Positions 45,704 through 56,045 of a stretch of 64,000 bases of DNA are shown piece by piece. Where the stretch lies: positions 1-64,000 of the forward strand of contig NYWU01000041.1 of assembly GCA_002685255.1 (NCBI GenBank), in the 5' to 3' direction. The position numbers were made by a program, and so were the translations under genes. Under the pieces are notes generated by a model, which saw nothing but the letters and a program-made list of their open reading frames with translations, searched no databases and was not told the origin of the DNA. Origin of the DNA: Idiomarinaceae bacterium (GTDB taxonomy: Bacteria; Pseudomonadota; Gammaproteobacteria; Enterobacterales; Alteromonadaceae). Positions within the stretch are counted from its first letter, which is position 1; each line of letters begins with the position of its first letter.

Positions 45704-47872
45704 ATGAAGTCGTTAAATGCAATTACATTGGCTGTTTTGGCAGCACTTCCTGCCAGCGCTCTTGCTCAAGCGCAACAGCAAAGCAATGATCAAGCTCGGT
45801 CAAAGAAAGTGGATGAGACCATCGTTATCCAAGCGAGCCCACTGAATAAAACGGCGCTCGAGAGCACACAGCCAGTCAATATTATTTCTGGCGATGACTT
45901 GAAGCAGAAGCAGGCGCATAGCTTAGGTGAAACTCTTGCGCTTGAACCTGGCATTAATAATACGCACTTTGCGACGGTGGCGGGTAGTCCGATTATTCGT
46001 GGTTTGGGTGGACCGCGCGTAAAAGTGACTCAAAATGGTTTAGATACCGGTGACGTATCACGTGGCAGCCCAGATCATGCGGTTACTACTGAAACCAGTA
46101 CTGCAGAACAAATCGAAGTAATGCGTGGTCCAGCAACGCTGTTATACGGTAGTGGCGCGATTGGTGGCGTAGTCAACGTGGTTGACCAGCGTATCCCGTC
46201 AGAGCCAGTTTATGGTATCGAAGGTGGCGTTAATGCCAGTTATGACAGTGTTAACAATGGGCGTAGCGGCTCGTATGATATGACGATGGGCAACGGCGAA
46301 TGGGTGCTTTACGTGGATGCGCATCGACGTTTGTCGGATAACTATGACACACCTGACTTTATTAATGATGAAGGTGAAGTGTTAGACGAAGTTGAGAACA
46401 GCTTTGTTGATTCGAAAGGTGGTACTGTGGGTGCTTCTTATCAGTTCGATAAAGGCTACTTTGGTATCTCTTATCAGGGCCTGTATCAAGAGTACGGCAT
46501 TCCTGGCCATGAGCATCACCACCACGAAGAAGAAGGTCATGAAGAGGAAGGTCATGATGAGGGGCTCGAGCACGCTGAAGAGGCGGGTCCTTTTGCTGAT
46601 TTGGAGCAACAACGTTGGCAGATAGCAGGTGAACTGCGTGACCCCTTTGCAGGGTTTGAAGCGGTGGAAATGCGCGCAGCTATCACTGACTATCAACACA
46701 GTGAAATTGAAGGCGCAACCGTAGGCACTCAGTTCAAGAACCAACAAAAAGAAGTGCGCGTGATAGCTAAACACGCACCGTTAGCTGGATGGACCGGCGC
46801 TGTAGGTTTTCAATGGGATATTTCTGATAAAACAGCAACGGGCGAAGAAGCCTTTACGCCCGACACACAACGTCGCAGCCAAGGTGTTTTCTGGGTTGTC
46901 GAGCGTGAGATTGGCGATCACCATGTTGACTTAGGTATTCGTCAAGAGCGAACTGACTTGAGCAGCACCGAGTTGACGTTAGACACGTTCAATGCGACAT
47001 CGCTTTCGGCGGGTTACATGTATCACATTGATGATGCAAGCTCATTATCAATCAACCTATCGCATTCGGAGCGCGCCCCTAGTGCGACAGAAGTATTCTC
47101 GAACGGTGAGCACTTCGCAACACGTACTTATGAATTAGGTACATTATACGAGCTACATGATGAAGGTAACGGCGAGTATCATCTGCATCAAGAGAATGCG
47201 GATATGGCGCTTGAAACCTCAAATAATATCGACCTCGGCTATCACTACGAAACAGAACGCTTTCATTTACAAGCGAATGTATTCTATAACCGCGTCGATG
47301 ACTTCATCTATGAACGTTTCACGGGTATTAGTTCAACAGCGATTCATACCGATGAGGACCATGATGAACACGCCGGTGAAGAAGCTCATGACCACGACCA
47401 TGAACATGACGAAGAAGGTTTAATGGTTGTGCAATTTTCACAGGCGGACGTTAACCTCTACGGTTATGAGTTGGAAGCTGATTATCGATTAACTGATGCT
47501 TGGTCATTACATGGTTTTAGTGATTACACCCGTGCCGAATTACGCGATGGTGGTGACTTGCCACGCATTCCAGCGCAACGCGTAGGTACTGAAGTACGTT
47601 ATCAAGCAACAAATTGGGATGGTGCAATTGGTTATACGCGCTACTTAACGCAAGACAAGATCGCAGCAAACGAAACTGAAACTGACGGCTTTGGCCTGCT
47701 AAACGCGCGCGCAAGTTTTTATCCTAATTGGTTAGCACAGTATGGTGCGACTGTTTACGTGAAAGGTGAGAACTTAACTAATCAACTGGGTCGTGTGCAC
47801 AGCTCGTTTTTAAAAGATGATGCGCCAATGGCGGGTCGTAACTTTAAAGTCGGCGTGTCAGTGACCTTCTAA
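45704..47872 (+). CDS. TonB-dependent receptor, ZnuD-like (zinc)
   Basis: The 722-residue outer-membrane receptor has a signal peptide (ALAQA), a TonB-box-like start DETIVIQAS, a plug domain with LGETLALEPGI and VMRGPATLLYGSGAIGG, and a C-terminal beta-barrel ending in F. Two extracellular loops are rich in His, Asp and Glu: GHEHHHHEEEGHEEEGH near 270-288, and DEDHDEHAGEEAHDHDHEHD near 553-572. The loops and the Zur box upstream both point to Zn2+ uptake, as for Neisseria ZnuD. ATG 45704 is preferred because AGG lies seven bases upstream; ATG 45698 is two codons earlier. Confidence 0.88.
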   Translation: MKSLNAITLAVLAALPASALAQAQQQSNDQARSKKVDETIVIQASPLNKTALESTQPVNIISGDDLKQKQAHSLGETLALEPGINNTHFATVAGSPIIRGLGGPRVKVTQNGLDTGDVSRGSPDHAVTTETSTAEQIEVMRGPATLLYGSGAIGGVVNVVDQRIPSEPVYGIEGGVNASYDSVNNGRSGSYDMTMGNGEWVLYVDAHRRLSDNYDTPDFINDEGEVLDEVENSFVDSKGGTVGASYQFDKGYFGISYQGLYQEYGIPGHEHHHHEEEGHEEEGHDEGLEHAEEAGPFADLEQQRWQIAGELRDPFAGFEAVEMRAAITDYQHSEIEGATVGTQFKNQQKEVRVIAKHAPLAGWTGAVGFQWDISDKTATGEEAFTPDTQRRSQGVFWVVEREIGDHHVDLGIRQERTDLSSTELTLDTFNATSLSAGYMYHIDDASSLSINLSHSERAPSATEVFSNGEHFATRTYELGTLYELHDEGNGEYHLHQENADMALETSNNIDLGYHYETERFHLQANVFYNRVDDFIYERFTGISSTAIHTDEDHDEHAGEEAHDHDHEHDEEGLMVVQFSQADVNLYGYELEADYRLTDAWSLHGFSDYTRAELRDGGDLPRIPAQRVGTEVRYQATNWDGAIGYTRYLTQDKIAANETETDGFGLLNARASFYPNWLAQYGATVYVKGENLTNQLGRVHSSFLKDDAPMAGRNFKVGVSVTF

Positions 47873-47954
47873 CCTTGTTTATTGACCGCAGAGGCTGAAC
47901 ATCGCGCAGCATCTTTGGTATTCTTGTCGAGTTAAAAAATAAGACAGGAAACCA

Positions 47955-50201
47955 ATGATGTTGCGTTTTTCATTATTAACGGCTGGTGTGATACTAGCCG
48001 CATCGGTCATGCAACCGCATGCCGAAAGTAAAGAACTTTCAATTGAGCGAATTTTTAGCTCACCCTCGCTATCTGGCGATTCAATGCGCGCTTTGCGCTT
48101 CTCACCCGACGGCCAACGTTTAACCTATTTAAAAGGTCGCCCTGATGATGCCAGCCACTATGACCTTTGGTCTTACGACTTAGCGACTGAAAAACATCAG
48201 CGTCTGGTAAATGCAGATGACGTGTTCGCCGGCGAAGAGGTGTTATCTGATGAGGAAAAGGCACGTCGTGAGCGTTTACGTCTAAGTGGTTCAGGTATTG
48301 TGAGCTACCAGTGGTCGGCACAATCGGACGCATTACTATTCCCCCTTGCGGGCGACGTCTACTACTATTCATTAGCAACCGGTAAGGCGCGTCAAATCAC
48401 CCAAACCGAAGCGTTTGAAACCGATGCTAAGCTCTCGCCTCAAGGGCATTACGTTTCGTACATTCGTGAGCAGAATCTTTATGTATACTCGCTAGAAACG
48501 GGTCAAGAACAAGCCGTAACGAGCTCCGGCGCGGGTACGATTAAATACGGCATGGCCGAGTTTGTTGCTCAAGAAGAAATTGACCGTATGACAGGCTACT
48601 GGTGGGCGCCTGACGAACATAAAATCGCCTTGACGCGGGTCGATGAATCGCCCGTTGATGTTGCCGTGCGTAGCGAAATCTATGCGGACCATATTGACAT
48701 GATCGAGCAGCGTTATCCTTTTGCGGGCACTCCAAACGTGAATGTCGACCTTGGCGTCGTGAACATTGATTTCAATAATGAGAAGAACCTAGAGTCGTCC
48801 ATCGCTTGGCTAGGTCTCGACGCATTAGGTGACGGTTATTTAGCGCGAGTGAAGTGGCTCAAAGACAGTCAGCGCTTCAGTTATCAGTGGCAGAGCCGAG
48901 ACCAACAAAAACTTGATTTACATGTCGTCGACGCTAACGACCAAAGTGATGCCATTATTTTGACCGAGACCAGCGATAGCTGGGTCAACCTCAACGATGA
49001 CTTGTACTTTCTTGACGATAATAAGCATTTTATCTGGGGATCAGAGCGCAGTGGTTACAAACACCTGTACCTGTATCGCGTCGACGGTGGATTAATTCGT
49101 CAGCTGACTTCGGGAGATTGGCAGGTTGACGAGCTCGCTGCTATCGATGAAAAGACGGGGGTGTTTTATTTTACTGGACGCGAGAAGTCACCGCTTGAGC
49201 TGCATTTATATCGAAATCAATTGAATACCACCTCACCGGCTACGCCAAGTCGTATTACCGAGCGCGAAGGGATGCACCATATTCAGTTTGCTGCGGACGG
49301 TAGTTCATATGTTGATACATTCGAGTCTTATCAACAGCCGCCGCAAATCAGTTTGAATGGCCCCACAGGTAAGCGTCTGACTTGGCTTAAAGAAAACAAA
49401 ATTGATGAACAACATCCATTAAAACCATACTGGCGCGACTGGTTGTATCCAGAGTTTGGTACCTTAGAGGCCGAAGATGGACAAACCTTATACTACCAAC
49501 TGACTAAACCAGCGAACTTTGACTCAACTAAACATTACCCAGTGATGGTTTATGTTTACGGTGGTCCAGGCGCTCAGGTCGTGACTAAAGGCTGGGGTAA
49601 TTACCTAGTACAGTATATGGCGCAGCAGGGTTACGTCGTGTTTAGTGTGGATAACCGAGGCTCGTTTAATCGTGGCAAAGCATTTGAGGCACCTATTTAT
49701 AAAAATATGGGCACCCCTGAAATTGCCGATCAAATACGCGGTGTCGAGTTCTTGCGCACGTTGGATTATGTCGACCCTGAGCGTATTGGCATTCACGGTC
49801 ACAGCTACGGCGGTTACATGACGTTGATGGCGATGTTTAAGGCGCCTGAGTACTTTGCCGCAGGCGTTTCGGGTGCGCCTGTGACCGATTGGCGTCTATA
49901 CGACACGCATTACACTGAACGCTATATGGGGATGCCACAGCAGGGCGATGCGTATGAGAAAGCGTCGGTATTTCCTTATACGGACGGTTTGAGCGGTGAC
50001 TTGATGATTTATCACGGTATGGCCGATGATAATGTGCTATTCACCCATAGCACAAAGCTGTATAAGCAGTTACAGGATAATGCGCAGCCGTTTCAAATGA
50101 TGAACTATCCAGGTAAAAAACACTCGCTTAACGGAAAGAATACGCGTATTCATCGTTATCAACTCATTGCCAACTTTTTTCAACAAACGTTGAAGCAATA
50201 A
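47955..50201 (+). CDS. Dipeptidyl peptidase IV-like serine peptidase (S9B)
   Basis: The 748-residue exported peptidase has a signal peptide (VMQPHAES), an eight-bladed beta-propeller domain (about 30-490) and an alpha/beta hydrolase domain with catalytic Ser in GHSYGGYM near 617, Asp in GMADDNVLF near 693 and His in GKKHSLNG near 725. The EE pair in AQEEIDRMTGYWW near 205, which holds the substrate amino group in DPP-IV, is intact. It should remove X-Pro or X-Ala dipeptides. AGGAAA precedes the ATG. It follows the receptor after 82 bp without a clear terminator. Confidence 0.9.
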   Translation: MMLRFSLLTAGVILAASVMQPHAESKELSIERIFSSPSLSGDSMRALRFSPDGQRLTYLKGRPDDASHYDLWSYDLATEKHQRLVNADDVFAGEEVLSDEEKARRERLRLSGSGIVSYQWSAQSDALLFPLAGDVYYYSLATGKARQITQTEAFETDAKLSPQGHYVSYIREQNLYVYSLETGQEQAVTSSGAGTIKYGMAEFVAQEEIDRMTGYWWAPDEHKIALTRVDESPVDVAVRSEIYADHIDMIEQRYPFAGTPNVNVDLGVVNIDFNNEKNLESSIAWLGLDALGDGYLARVKWLKDSQRFSYQWQSRDQQKLDLHVVDANDQSDAIILTETSDSWVNLNDDLYFLDDNKHFIWGSERSGYKHLYLYRVDGGLIRQLTSGDWQVDELAAIDEKTGVFYFTGREKSPLELHLYRNQLNTTSPATPSRITEREGMHHIQFAADGSSYVDTFESYQQPPQISLNGPTGKRLTWLKENKIDEQHPLKPYWRDWLYPEFGTLEAEDGQTLYYQLTKPANFDSTKHYPVMVYVYGGPGAQVVTKGWGNYLVQYMAQQGYVVFSVDNRGSFNRGKAFEAPIYKNMGTPEIADQIRGVEFLRTLDYVDPERIGIHGHSYGGYMTLMAMFKAPEYFAAGVSGAPVTDWRLYDTHYTERYMGMPQQGDAYEKASVFPYTDGLSGDLMIYHGMADDNVLFTHSTKLYKQLQDNAQPFQMMNYPGKKHSLNGKNTRIHRYQLIANFFQQTLKQ

Positions 50202-50251
50202 TAGGTTATACTAGCGACTCTGAAACGAACTTAAACTGTTGAGGAGTCGCT

Positions 50252-50644
50252 ATGCGCTTTTTATCTCGCCGTTTGGTCATGCCTAATGATCTTAACTTTG
50301 CTGGTTCTTTATTCGGTGGTCGTATCCTCGAGTGGATCGATGAAGAGGCCTATATTTTTGCCAGTTGCCAACTCGGGGCTAAAAGTTTGGTGACTAAACA
50401 CATTGGCGCGATTACTTTCGAAACCTCAGCTTTCCAAGGTGATGTAGTGGAGTTTGGTTTGCAAGTTAAATCGGCAGGTCGCACGTCACTCAATATTACC
50501 TGTGTGGTTAGAAATAAACACACCAAGCAAAATATCTGTACTGCTGACGATATTGTTTTCGTTCATATTGACCCAGAGACCCGTCAACCGACACCTCATG
50601 GTAAAACGAAAGAAGAACTGGATGAGTTTAACTTCGAAAGTTAA
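50252..50644 (+). CDS. Acyl-CoA thioesterase (hotdog fold)
   Basis: The 130-residue single hotdog domain has the signature N-F-x-G-x-L-F-G-G near residues 15-23, as in YciA/BFIT-type thioesterases, and a DDIVFVHID strand later. It hydrolyses acyl-CoA; chain length is not deducible. A strong GAGGAG precedes the ATG and a terminator follows. Confidence 0.85.
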   Translation: MRFLSRRLVMPNDLNFAGSLFGGRILEWIDEEAYIFASCQLGAKSLVTKHIGAITFETSAFQGDVVEFGLQVKSAGRTSLNITCVVRNKHTKQNICTADDIVFVHIDPETRQPTPHGKTKEELDEFNFES

Positions 50645-50656
50645 TACTTATTGATT

Positions 50657-50690
50657 AAAAAAACGGCGCATCGTTATGCGCCGTTTTTTT
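50657..50690. terminator. Bidirectional terminator after the thioesterase gene
   Basis: Stem AACGGCGCA/TGCGCCGTT (50662-50670/50677-50685) with a six-base loop, A run before and T run after; it separates the thioesterase and metalloprotease genes that converge here. Confidence 0.92.
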
Positions 50691-50707
50691 GTCCATCGAT
50701 CGATTGC

Positions 50708-53110
50708 TTAGATTGGAGAGCCGGGCGGTAGGGCCGCTGGCGCATATCCCGCAGGCCACTGACCTTCAGTTAGGTAATGGTCAAGCTGCTCAGCGAGGGC
50801 TTCGACCACCACATGACCCTTTAGCTTGTCCACGAGTGTCGCAGTCGCGTTACGCAATGCTAGACGAACCTCGGGGGCAACGCTCTCATCTTGCATGGTT
50901 TCGACAAGTGCATTGGCTGCCGTCACAAGCACGCGTTGGCTCACAGGGTCGTCAGGCTGAGCCTGCCAGTCTTCAAGTAGGGTATTAAATAGTGTATTCA
51001 CCACAGCAACAGGTGAGGGGACTTCACTCTTAATCGCGTGTTGCTGACTTAAGCGGTTCAGACGCTGCGGATTAAATATCAGCGATAAGCTAAAGCCCGA
51101 AGCACTTGCCGCCATGCTCACAGGATCCGGTATCAACCCGGTTCGGCCCTCAAATCGTTCACGATTATCAGAATAGCCGTAAGCCAGCGGTACTAACAAT
51201 TTTTCAATGCTTCGTGGCACTCGCACTGTATCTGCGCGCACGGTTTCAATCAGTTGATCGAGCGCGCGCTTCTGCGCGGCTGGGCTGACAGGGCCGTAAT
51301 CGTTTGGCTTTTGATCATTGATGTAATACTGGTAGTTAACGCCTCCTAGCCATTTTACGGCGGCTTCGGTTTGATAACGGTGCAGTAGATAAATTGGCAC
51401 GAACACTTCTTGCAACTCACTGAGTGCAGCGTCAGAAGGTAGCTGATGCTGGCCAAAGTTATTGAGCACTTGCTTACGCACGTTGAGCAGCCGTTCGAGC
51501 TCGGTCACCGCATCACTGCCGTTATCCCATAAATGAGCTGTCGGGTGAGCGCCACCGACGGGGCGGGCGTCGCGATCGGAAATGAAGCTTAAACCGAGCG
51601 ATTTATTTTGCTGTAAAATGCGGTCGAGTTGCTCTTGCTCACTTGGCATACCGCCGAAATCGCTGTAACCGTATGCGACAACTTGCTTATCCCACTCACC
51701 TATCCCGGTATCATAAGCATCATTGAGACTGACTTCACCGTCTGTTGTAAGTGTCACGAGTGGATGTGGGTAGTCCATCACTGACGCGCGGTTGTCAGTG
51801 CTCGCCGCAAAGTTATGTGCGATCCCGAGCGTGTGTCCGACTTCGTGGGCGCTTAGCTGGCGAATCCGTGCTAGTGCCATTTGCTCGATTTTTTCTTTGA
51901 GTTCTTCGCTATTTTCTTTGTTGAACGGGCCTATTAAACCCTCAGCGATTTTCATATCTTGACGCACGCGCAAAGAACCCAGCGTAACGTGGCCTTTGAT
52001 GATTTCTCCGGTACGCGGATCGATGACTGAGGAACCATACGACCAGCCTCGAGTGGCTCGGTGTACCCACTGAATTACGTTGTAACGCACGTCCATGGGA
52101 TCGGCGTCAGCGGGCAACATTTTTACTTGAAACGCGTTTTCATAGCCGGCTGCTGCAAATGCTTGTGCCCACCATGACGCGCCCTCAAGTAAAGCCGATT
52201 TCACGGGCTCTGGCGCGCCCGGATCAAGATAGTAGGTGATAGGCTGTTGTGGAGCACTACTCGAAGCGATCGGATCCTTTTTTGCTAAACGATGACGCGG
52301 AATGACACGTTGCGCGATGGACTCACCTAAAGGTGCCGAATAGTCGTAATGGGTTTGTGCCCAGAAACCACTATTAGGAGCAAAGGCACGCGGACGATAA
52401 TTGTTATCGGGTAAACGGATAAAGGAATGATGCAAATGCAACGTCATTGCATCGGCATTAGGTAAAATGGTGTTTACGTATTGCCCTTTACCTTGGCCTA
52501 CAAAAGTGACTGTTGCTTCTAGCTCGGTGTTATCAGGAAAGCTCTTAGATCGAGCGGGATAAATGACGGAGCGGCTATTGTCGATACTATATTGACCTTG
52601 CCCCGTTTGTTGTAAGCGCTCACTCACTCCGTGAACATCAGTCATTAAAAATGGCGTGTAATCGATTAATACCCCGTCTTCACTTGATGCGACAGCGTCA
52701 AATCCAAACAGCGTGCTATCGGCAAAAGCTTGCTGCACACTCGCATGCTCCGCTGGGTTTTTATCACCCGCGCGGTATTGGGTATTCTCAGCAACTAATA
52801 AAACTCGTTGACCTTGTACTTTAAAGTGAGCCAGTTGAGTTTGTCCCAGTTGACCCCGATCAAGGCCGACATCATTCGAACCTAACCCCCACGGCAAGCT
52901 GGTCTGAAAAATAAATGAGTTTTCGGTGTGAGGCACAAAAAGATAGTATTTACCGTGTTGGCTATCGTGATAAAGATCAAAAAAGCCTTCTGCCTTTTCC
53001 ATCGATTGTGTGAACTCTGCAACACTCGGGGTCGGTTCAGTCGCAGCTGTTGCTATACTTGCTTGTAGCAACGCAATACTGACCCATACAACGCGAATAA
53101 AATTTCGCAT
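50708..53110 (-). CDS. Exported zinc metalloprotease (DUF5117/DUF4953 type)
   Basis: The 800-residue protein has a signal peptide ending near residue 22. An N-terminal DUF5117-like domain (about 60-270) is followed by a metzincin-like DUF4953 region with the zinc site HEVGHTLGIAHNF near 420 and the Met-turn-like SVMDYPHP shortly after. It should be a periplasmic or secreted zinc peptidase; substrates of these proteins are unknown. It reads away from fldB on the same strand, 19 bp downstream of it. Confidence 0.82.
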   Translation of the reverse strand: MRNFIRVVWVSIALLQASIATAATEPTPSVAEFTQSMEKAEGFFDLYHDSQHGKYYLFVPHTENSFIFQTSLPWGLGSNDVGLDRGQLGQTQLAHFKVQGQRVLLVAENTQYRAGDKNPAEHASVQQAFADSTLFGFDAVASSEDGVLIDYTPFLMTDVHGVSERLQQTGQGQYSIDNSRSVIYPARSKSFPDNTELEATVTFVGQGKGQYVNTILPNADAMTLHLHHSFIRLPDNNYRPRAFAPNSGFWAQTHYDYSAPLGESIAQRVIPRHRLAKKDPIASSSAPQQPITYYLDPGAPEPVKSALLEGASWWAQAFAAAGYENAFQVKMLPADADPMDVRYNVIQWVHRATRGWSYGSSVIDPRTGEIIKGHVTLGSLRVRQDMKIAEGLIGPFNKENSEELKEKIEQMALARIRQLSAHEVGHTLGIAHNFAASTDNRASVMDYPHPLVTLTTDGEVSLNDAYDTGIGEWDKQVVAYGYSDFGGMPSEQEQLDRILQQNKSLGLSFISDRDARPVGGAHPTAHLWDNGSDAVTELERLLNVRKQVLNNFGQHQLPSDAALSELQEVFVPIYLLHRYQTEAAVKWLGGVNYQYYINDQKPNDYGPVSPAAQKRALDQLIETVRADTVRVPRSIEKLLVPLAYGYSDNRERFEGRTGLIPDPVSMAASASGFSLSLIFNPQRLNRLSQQHAIKSEVPSPVAVVNTLFNTLLEDWQAQPDDPVSQRVLVTAANALVETMQDESVAPEVRLALRNATATLVDKLKGHVVVEALAEQLDHYLTEGQWPAGYAPAALPPGSPI

Positions 53111-53129
53111 GTTGGCTTCCTTCTTGTCG

Positions 53130-53654
53130 TTATAGTTGATCAGCTATTTCTTCGAGAATTTGTGTTGTCCACTGCTCGATACGTTCTTCAGATAAGTCGT
53201 ACTGCGTGTCTTCGTCAAGGGATAAACCGACGAAGTACTGCTCATCGTCGGTGAGTGCCTTAGAGGCTGCAAAGTCATAGCCTTGATTAGGCCAAAAACC
53301 AATGCGCTTGCAGCCTTTGTCGGCAATGGCATCATGCAACATGCCGAGGGCGTCCTGAAACCAGTCGGTATAGCCTTCTTGATCACCCATACCATAAAGC
53401 GCGACGATTTTGCCTTTTAAATTGAGCGGCGTAATATCGTCCCAGTGACTTTCCCAATCTTCCTGAAGCTCGCCAAAGTCCCATGTCGATATGCCTAAAA
53501 TAAGGATATCGAACTGCTCTGCCTCTTTTAGCGGTGTGTCTTTAATGTCAAATATCGAGACAATGTCTTCGCCAATGGCTTGCTGAATTTTTTCAGCGGC
53601 AATTTCTGTATAGCAGGTAGTTGAGCCATAAAACAGGCCGATTTGCAACGACAT
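53130..53654 (-). CDS. fldB: Flavodoxin FldB
   Basis: The 174-residue FMN protein has the phosphate loop GSTTCYTE (9-16), the [14 protein letters not shown] isoalloxazine loop near 57 and the long-chain insertion of enterobacterial flavodoxins. Length and the W/E-rich loop fit FldB rather than FldA. It carries electrons between reductases and Fe-S or radical enzymes, often under iron or oxidative stress. ATG 53654 is chosen as start because CGAGG lies upstream and the residues before it do not fit the fold. Confidence 0.85.
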   Translation of the reverse strand: MSLQIGLFYGSTTCYTEIAAEKIQQAIGEDIVSIFDIKDTPLKEAEQFDILILGISTWDFGELQEDWESHWDDITPLNLKGKIVALYGMGDQEGYTDWFQDALGMLHDAIADKGCKRIGFWPNQGYDFAASKALTDDEQYFVGLSLDEDTQYDLSEERIEQWTTQILEEIADQL

Positions 53655-53742
53655 AACAACCTCGTTGGATAGTTTCGATGGGTGCATTGTAGCAAAAACA
53701 TCGTTAAAATAACGTCTCAGTAATGCGAAAAAAGGTGATTTG

Positions 53743-54018
53743 ATGTCGTTTAATGCGGTAATAGAGCAGTTAGAAAGTGTCTTCGATCAAGTGTATGTCG
53801 ACGGAACCGATGACGAATTGTTTGCGAGTGGCTATCTACGAGGCCATTTTGACCTCGTTGTTGCCCGCATGGAAATGAACGATGAAACCGATGCGCAGGC
53901 CATTATCCCTAATTTGAAAGCCGCTGTGGAGCAAGCTAAACATGAACTCGCACCCGCAGACCAAACGCACGTCAATAATCTAGTTGAGCAGCTCGACACC
54001 GTGGTTCGTAGCGTTTAA
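53743..54018 (+). CDS. yfcL: YfcL family protein
   Basis: The 91-residue protein of unknown function matches YfcL, found beside mnmC (yfcK) and fabB in enterobacteria and Shewanella, the same neighbours as here. It is acidic and helical with the conserved [13 protein letters not shown] segment. The start is ATG 53743 with AAAGGTGA upstream; its end is one base from the end of the convergent mnmC. Confidence 0.85.
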   Translation: MSFNAVIEQLESVFDQVYVDGTDDELFASGYLRGHFDLVVARMEMNDETDAQAIIPNLKAAVEQAKHELAPADQTHVNNLVEQLDTVVRSV

Positions 54019-54019
54019 C

Positions 54020-55849
54020 TTATGTCATCAGGCGTTGTGGTTGCACACGCGACCGCGCGTCTTTTGTTAACGGTACGATTCCGCCACTCAATTGTTCGGC
54101 GAGTAACTCGGCGAGCACCGGAGCCGAAGTTAATCCGCGCGATCCTAATCCGCTAAACAGCATCAATCCCGGTTGCAACAGCCCTGCTGCAGGTTGATGG
54201 TCAGGTGTAGTGGCCCGTACGCTAACGCGATGGCCTGTTACCGTTAAATCTTTACTCCAAGCTTGTTGAGCGCAATTGGCCAGCGATTCACAGTTCGCCT
54301 CATCGGCCGTTGATGAGCTGCTCAAATCGGCTTGATCGCGTTCAAACGTTGCGCCGATACAGTGTTCTCCCTGCTGAGCAGGCACCATATAGCCTTTGTA
54401 ACATAGCACCGTGGTTAATTGCGCCGTTTCAGCCGATGCACGTACCATCGATATCTGTCCTTTGACCGGTTTTATTTTAAGTGGCGTATCGATAAGCTCA
54501 GCCGAGTGATGCCCGGCCGCTAGCACAACCCGTGCCGTTGTATATTCAGCATGCGTGCCTACGATGTTCCAGCTCGGGTTTGAAGCCTTGTCTTGAACGA
54601 TAGTCATACGCTTGACGGTATCACTAATCCATTCGGGCTGATGGTATTCAAACAAGGTGCGCACGAAGCCCGCAGGGTTAAGCCAGCCCGCACTGGGATA
54701 TAGCAAACTGGGTTGTTCTACCGCAAGGTGGGCGGCTGATGAACTGTGCTCTGACGTGAGTGACTGTACTGTAGCTTCGCTGTAGTCACATGCTGTGACC
54801 TTATTCATGCGTTCGATACGCGCATTATTAAATGCGGGTTGCAGCACGCCTGAGGCAAACCAATAGCGCTCACGCCAAGGCGTGTAATAGCTCAGCGCGG
54901 TGGATGTTGCCTGCAAGTAGAATCGACTCAATGGCGTGCGTTCGGCGTGTAGGAGTGGGTATACGGCACCTTGTGGATTACCTGATGCGCCATCAGCTTT
55001 ACCTTGGCTGATAACACGGCAGGGAATATTGCGTTGGTGCAGCGCCTGCGTCAAACAGGCGCTGGCGATACCACCGCCGACCACGGTAACCGGAGTTAAA
55101 TTGCGATTGGCTTTTACCGTTTGGCTGGGAAAGTGACCGCAGAGCATTTCACGTTTACGACCAAAACCTTTAACTTTATTAATTGTGAACCCGGCTTCAC
55201 CGAGTCCGCGTTTGACCACTCCGGCCGCGGTAAAGGTGGCAAAGGTCGTATCGCGATGAGCGCTTTGTGCCATGGTTTCGAACAGGGCTGACTGCCACAT
55301 CGCTGGATTCTTTGCTGGCGCAAAACCATCAAGGAACCAGGCATCAACCCGCGCTGTTAAACAACTTTGCCACTCTTCTAAGATCGTCTCAACATCGCCA
55401 ATCCATAAGTCTAATACCACTCGACCCTGGTCAAAAATCAAGCGATGACAACCTGTTTCCGTCGCAGGATAGTGAGCGATTAACTCATCAGCCACTTCGG
55501 CGACCTCAGGCAATGTGGTGAGAGCTTGCGCTAACTGCTGTTTACTCAGCGGGTACTTTTCTACAGTGACAAAGTGCAGACGTGTACAAGGTTGTGCATG
55601 AGCGCGAAAATTAAGCCAAGTGAGCAAGAAATTCAGACCCGTGCCAAAACCCGTTTCTGTCACAACAAAGTCATAATGAACTGGCAAGCTAGCCCAACGT
55701 TCCGGTAATCCATTATGTCTGAGAAATACGTATCGGCTTTCATCGATACCACTGTCGACAGAAAAGTAAATGTCGTCAAATGCTTGCGAGACGGGGACGC
55801 CGGCCTCATTAAATTGAATTTTTGCATGATTTGGCATGCTTAACACCAT
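54020..55849 (-). CDS. mnmC: Bifunctional tRNA 5-(methylaminomethyl)-2-thiouridine synthase MnmC
   Basis: The 609-residue two-domain enzyme completes mnm5s2U34 of tRNA. The N-terminal methyltransferase (about 1-240) has TGFGTGLNFL (SAM site) and the DAWFLDGFAPAKNP segment. The C-terminal FAD oxidase (about 255-600) has the dinucleotide motif VVGGGIASA and the late GSRGLTSAP segment. An ATG four codons downstream is an alternative start. Convergent with yfcL, as in E. coli. Confidence 0.93.
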   Translation of the reverse strand: MVLSMPNHAKIQFNEAGVPVSQAFDDIYFSVDSGIDESRYVFLRHNGLPERWASLPVHYDFVVTETGFGTGLNFLLTWLNFRAHAQPCTRLHFVTVEKYPLSKQQLAQALTTLPEVAEVADELIAHYPATETGCHRLIFDQGRVVLDLWIGDVETILEEWQSCLTARVDAWFLDGFAPAKNPAMWQSALFETMAQSAHRDTTFATFTAAGVVKRGLGEAGFTINKVKGFGRKREMLCGHFPSQTVKANRNLTPVTVVGGGIASACLTQALHQRNIPCRVISQGKADGASGNPQGAVYPLLHAERTPLSRFYLQATSTALSYYTPWRERYWFASGVLQPAFNNARIERMNKVTACDYSEATVQSLTSEHSSSAAHLAVEQPSLLYPSAGWLNPAGFVRTLFEYHQPEWISDTVKRMTIVQDKASNPSWNIVGTHAEYTTARVVLAAGHHSAELIDTPLKIKPVKGQISMVRASAETAQLTTVLCYKGYMVPAQQGEHCIGATFERDQADLSSSSTADEANCESLANCAQQAWSKDLTVTGHRVSVRATTPDHQPAAGLLQPGLMLFSGLGSRGLTSAPVLAELLAEQLSGGIVPLTKDARSRVQPQRLMT

Positions 55850-56045
55850 GAATTCTTACTCAATGGTCGCTATAATAACAACTTTGAATCGAATAGTTGA
55901 TGAGTTTACATCGAGTCATTGACGTCGCTAGGGTTGGCAAGAAAAATTTTAAACAAAGCAGACCACCTGTTGACCCGTTGTTCGTTACCATACAACATAA
56001 GAAAAATTTTAATTTATCGGCCCATCGCCAATACAGGAATAAGTA

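Noticed and set aside
55850..56045. FabR or FadR operator upstream of fabB
   Set aside because: No sequence close to the known FabR or FadR palindromes was found in the 196-bp gap.
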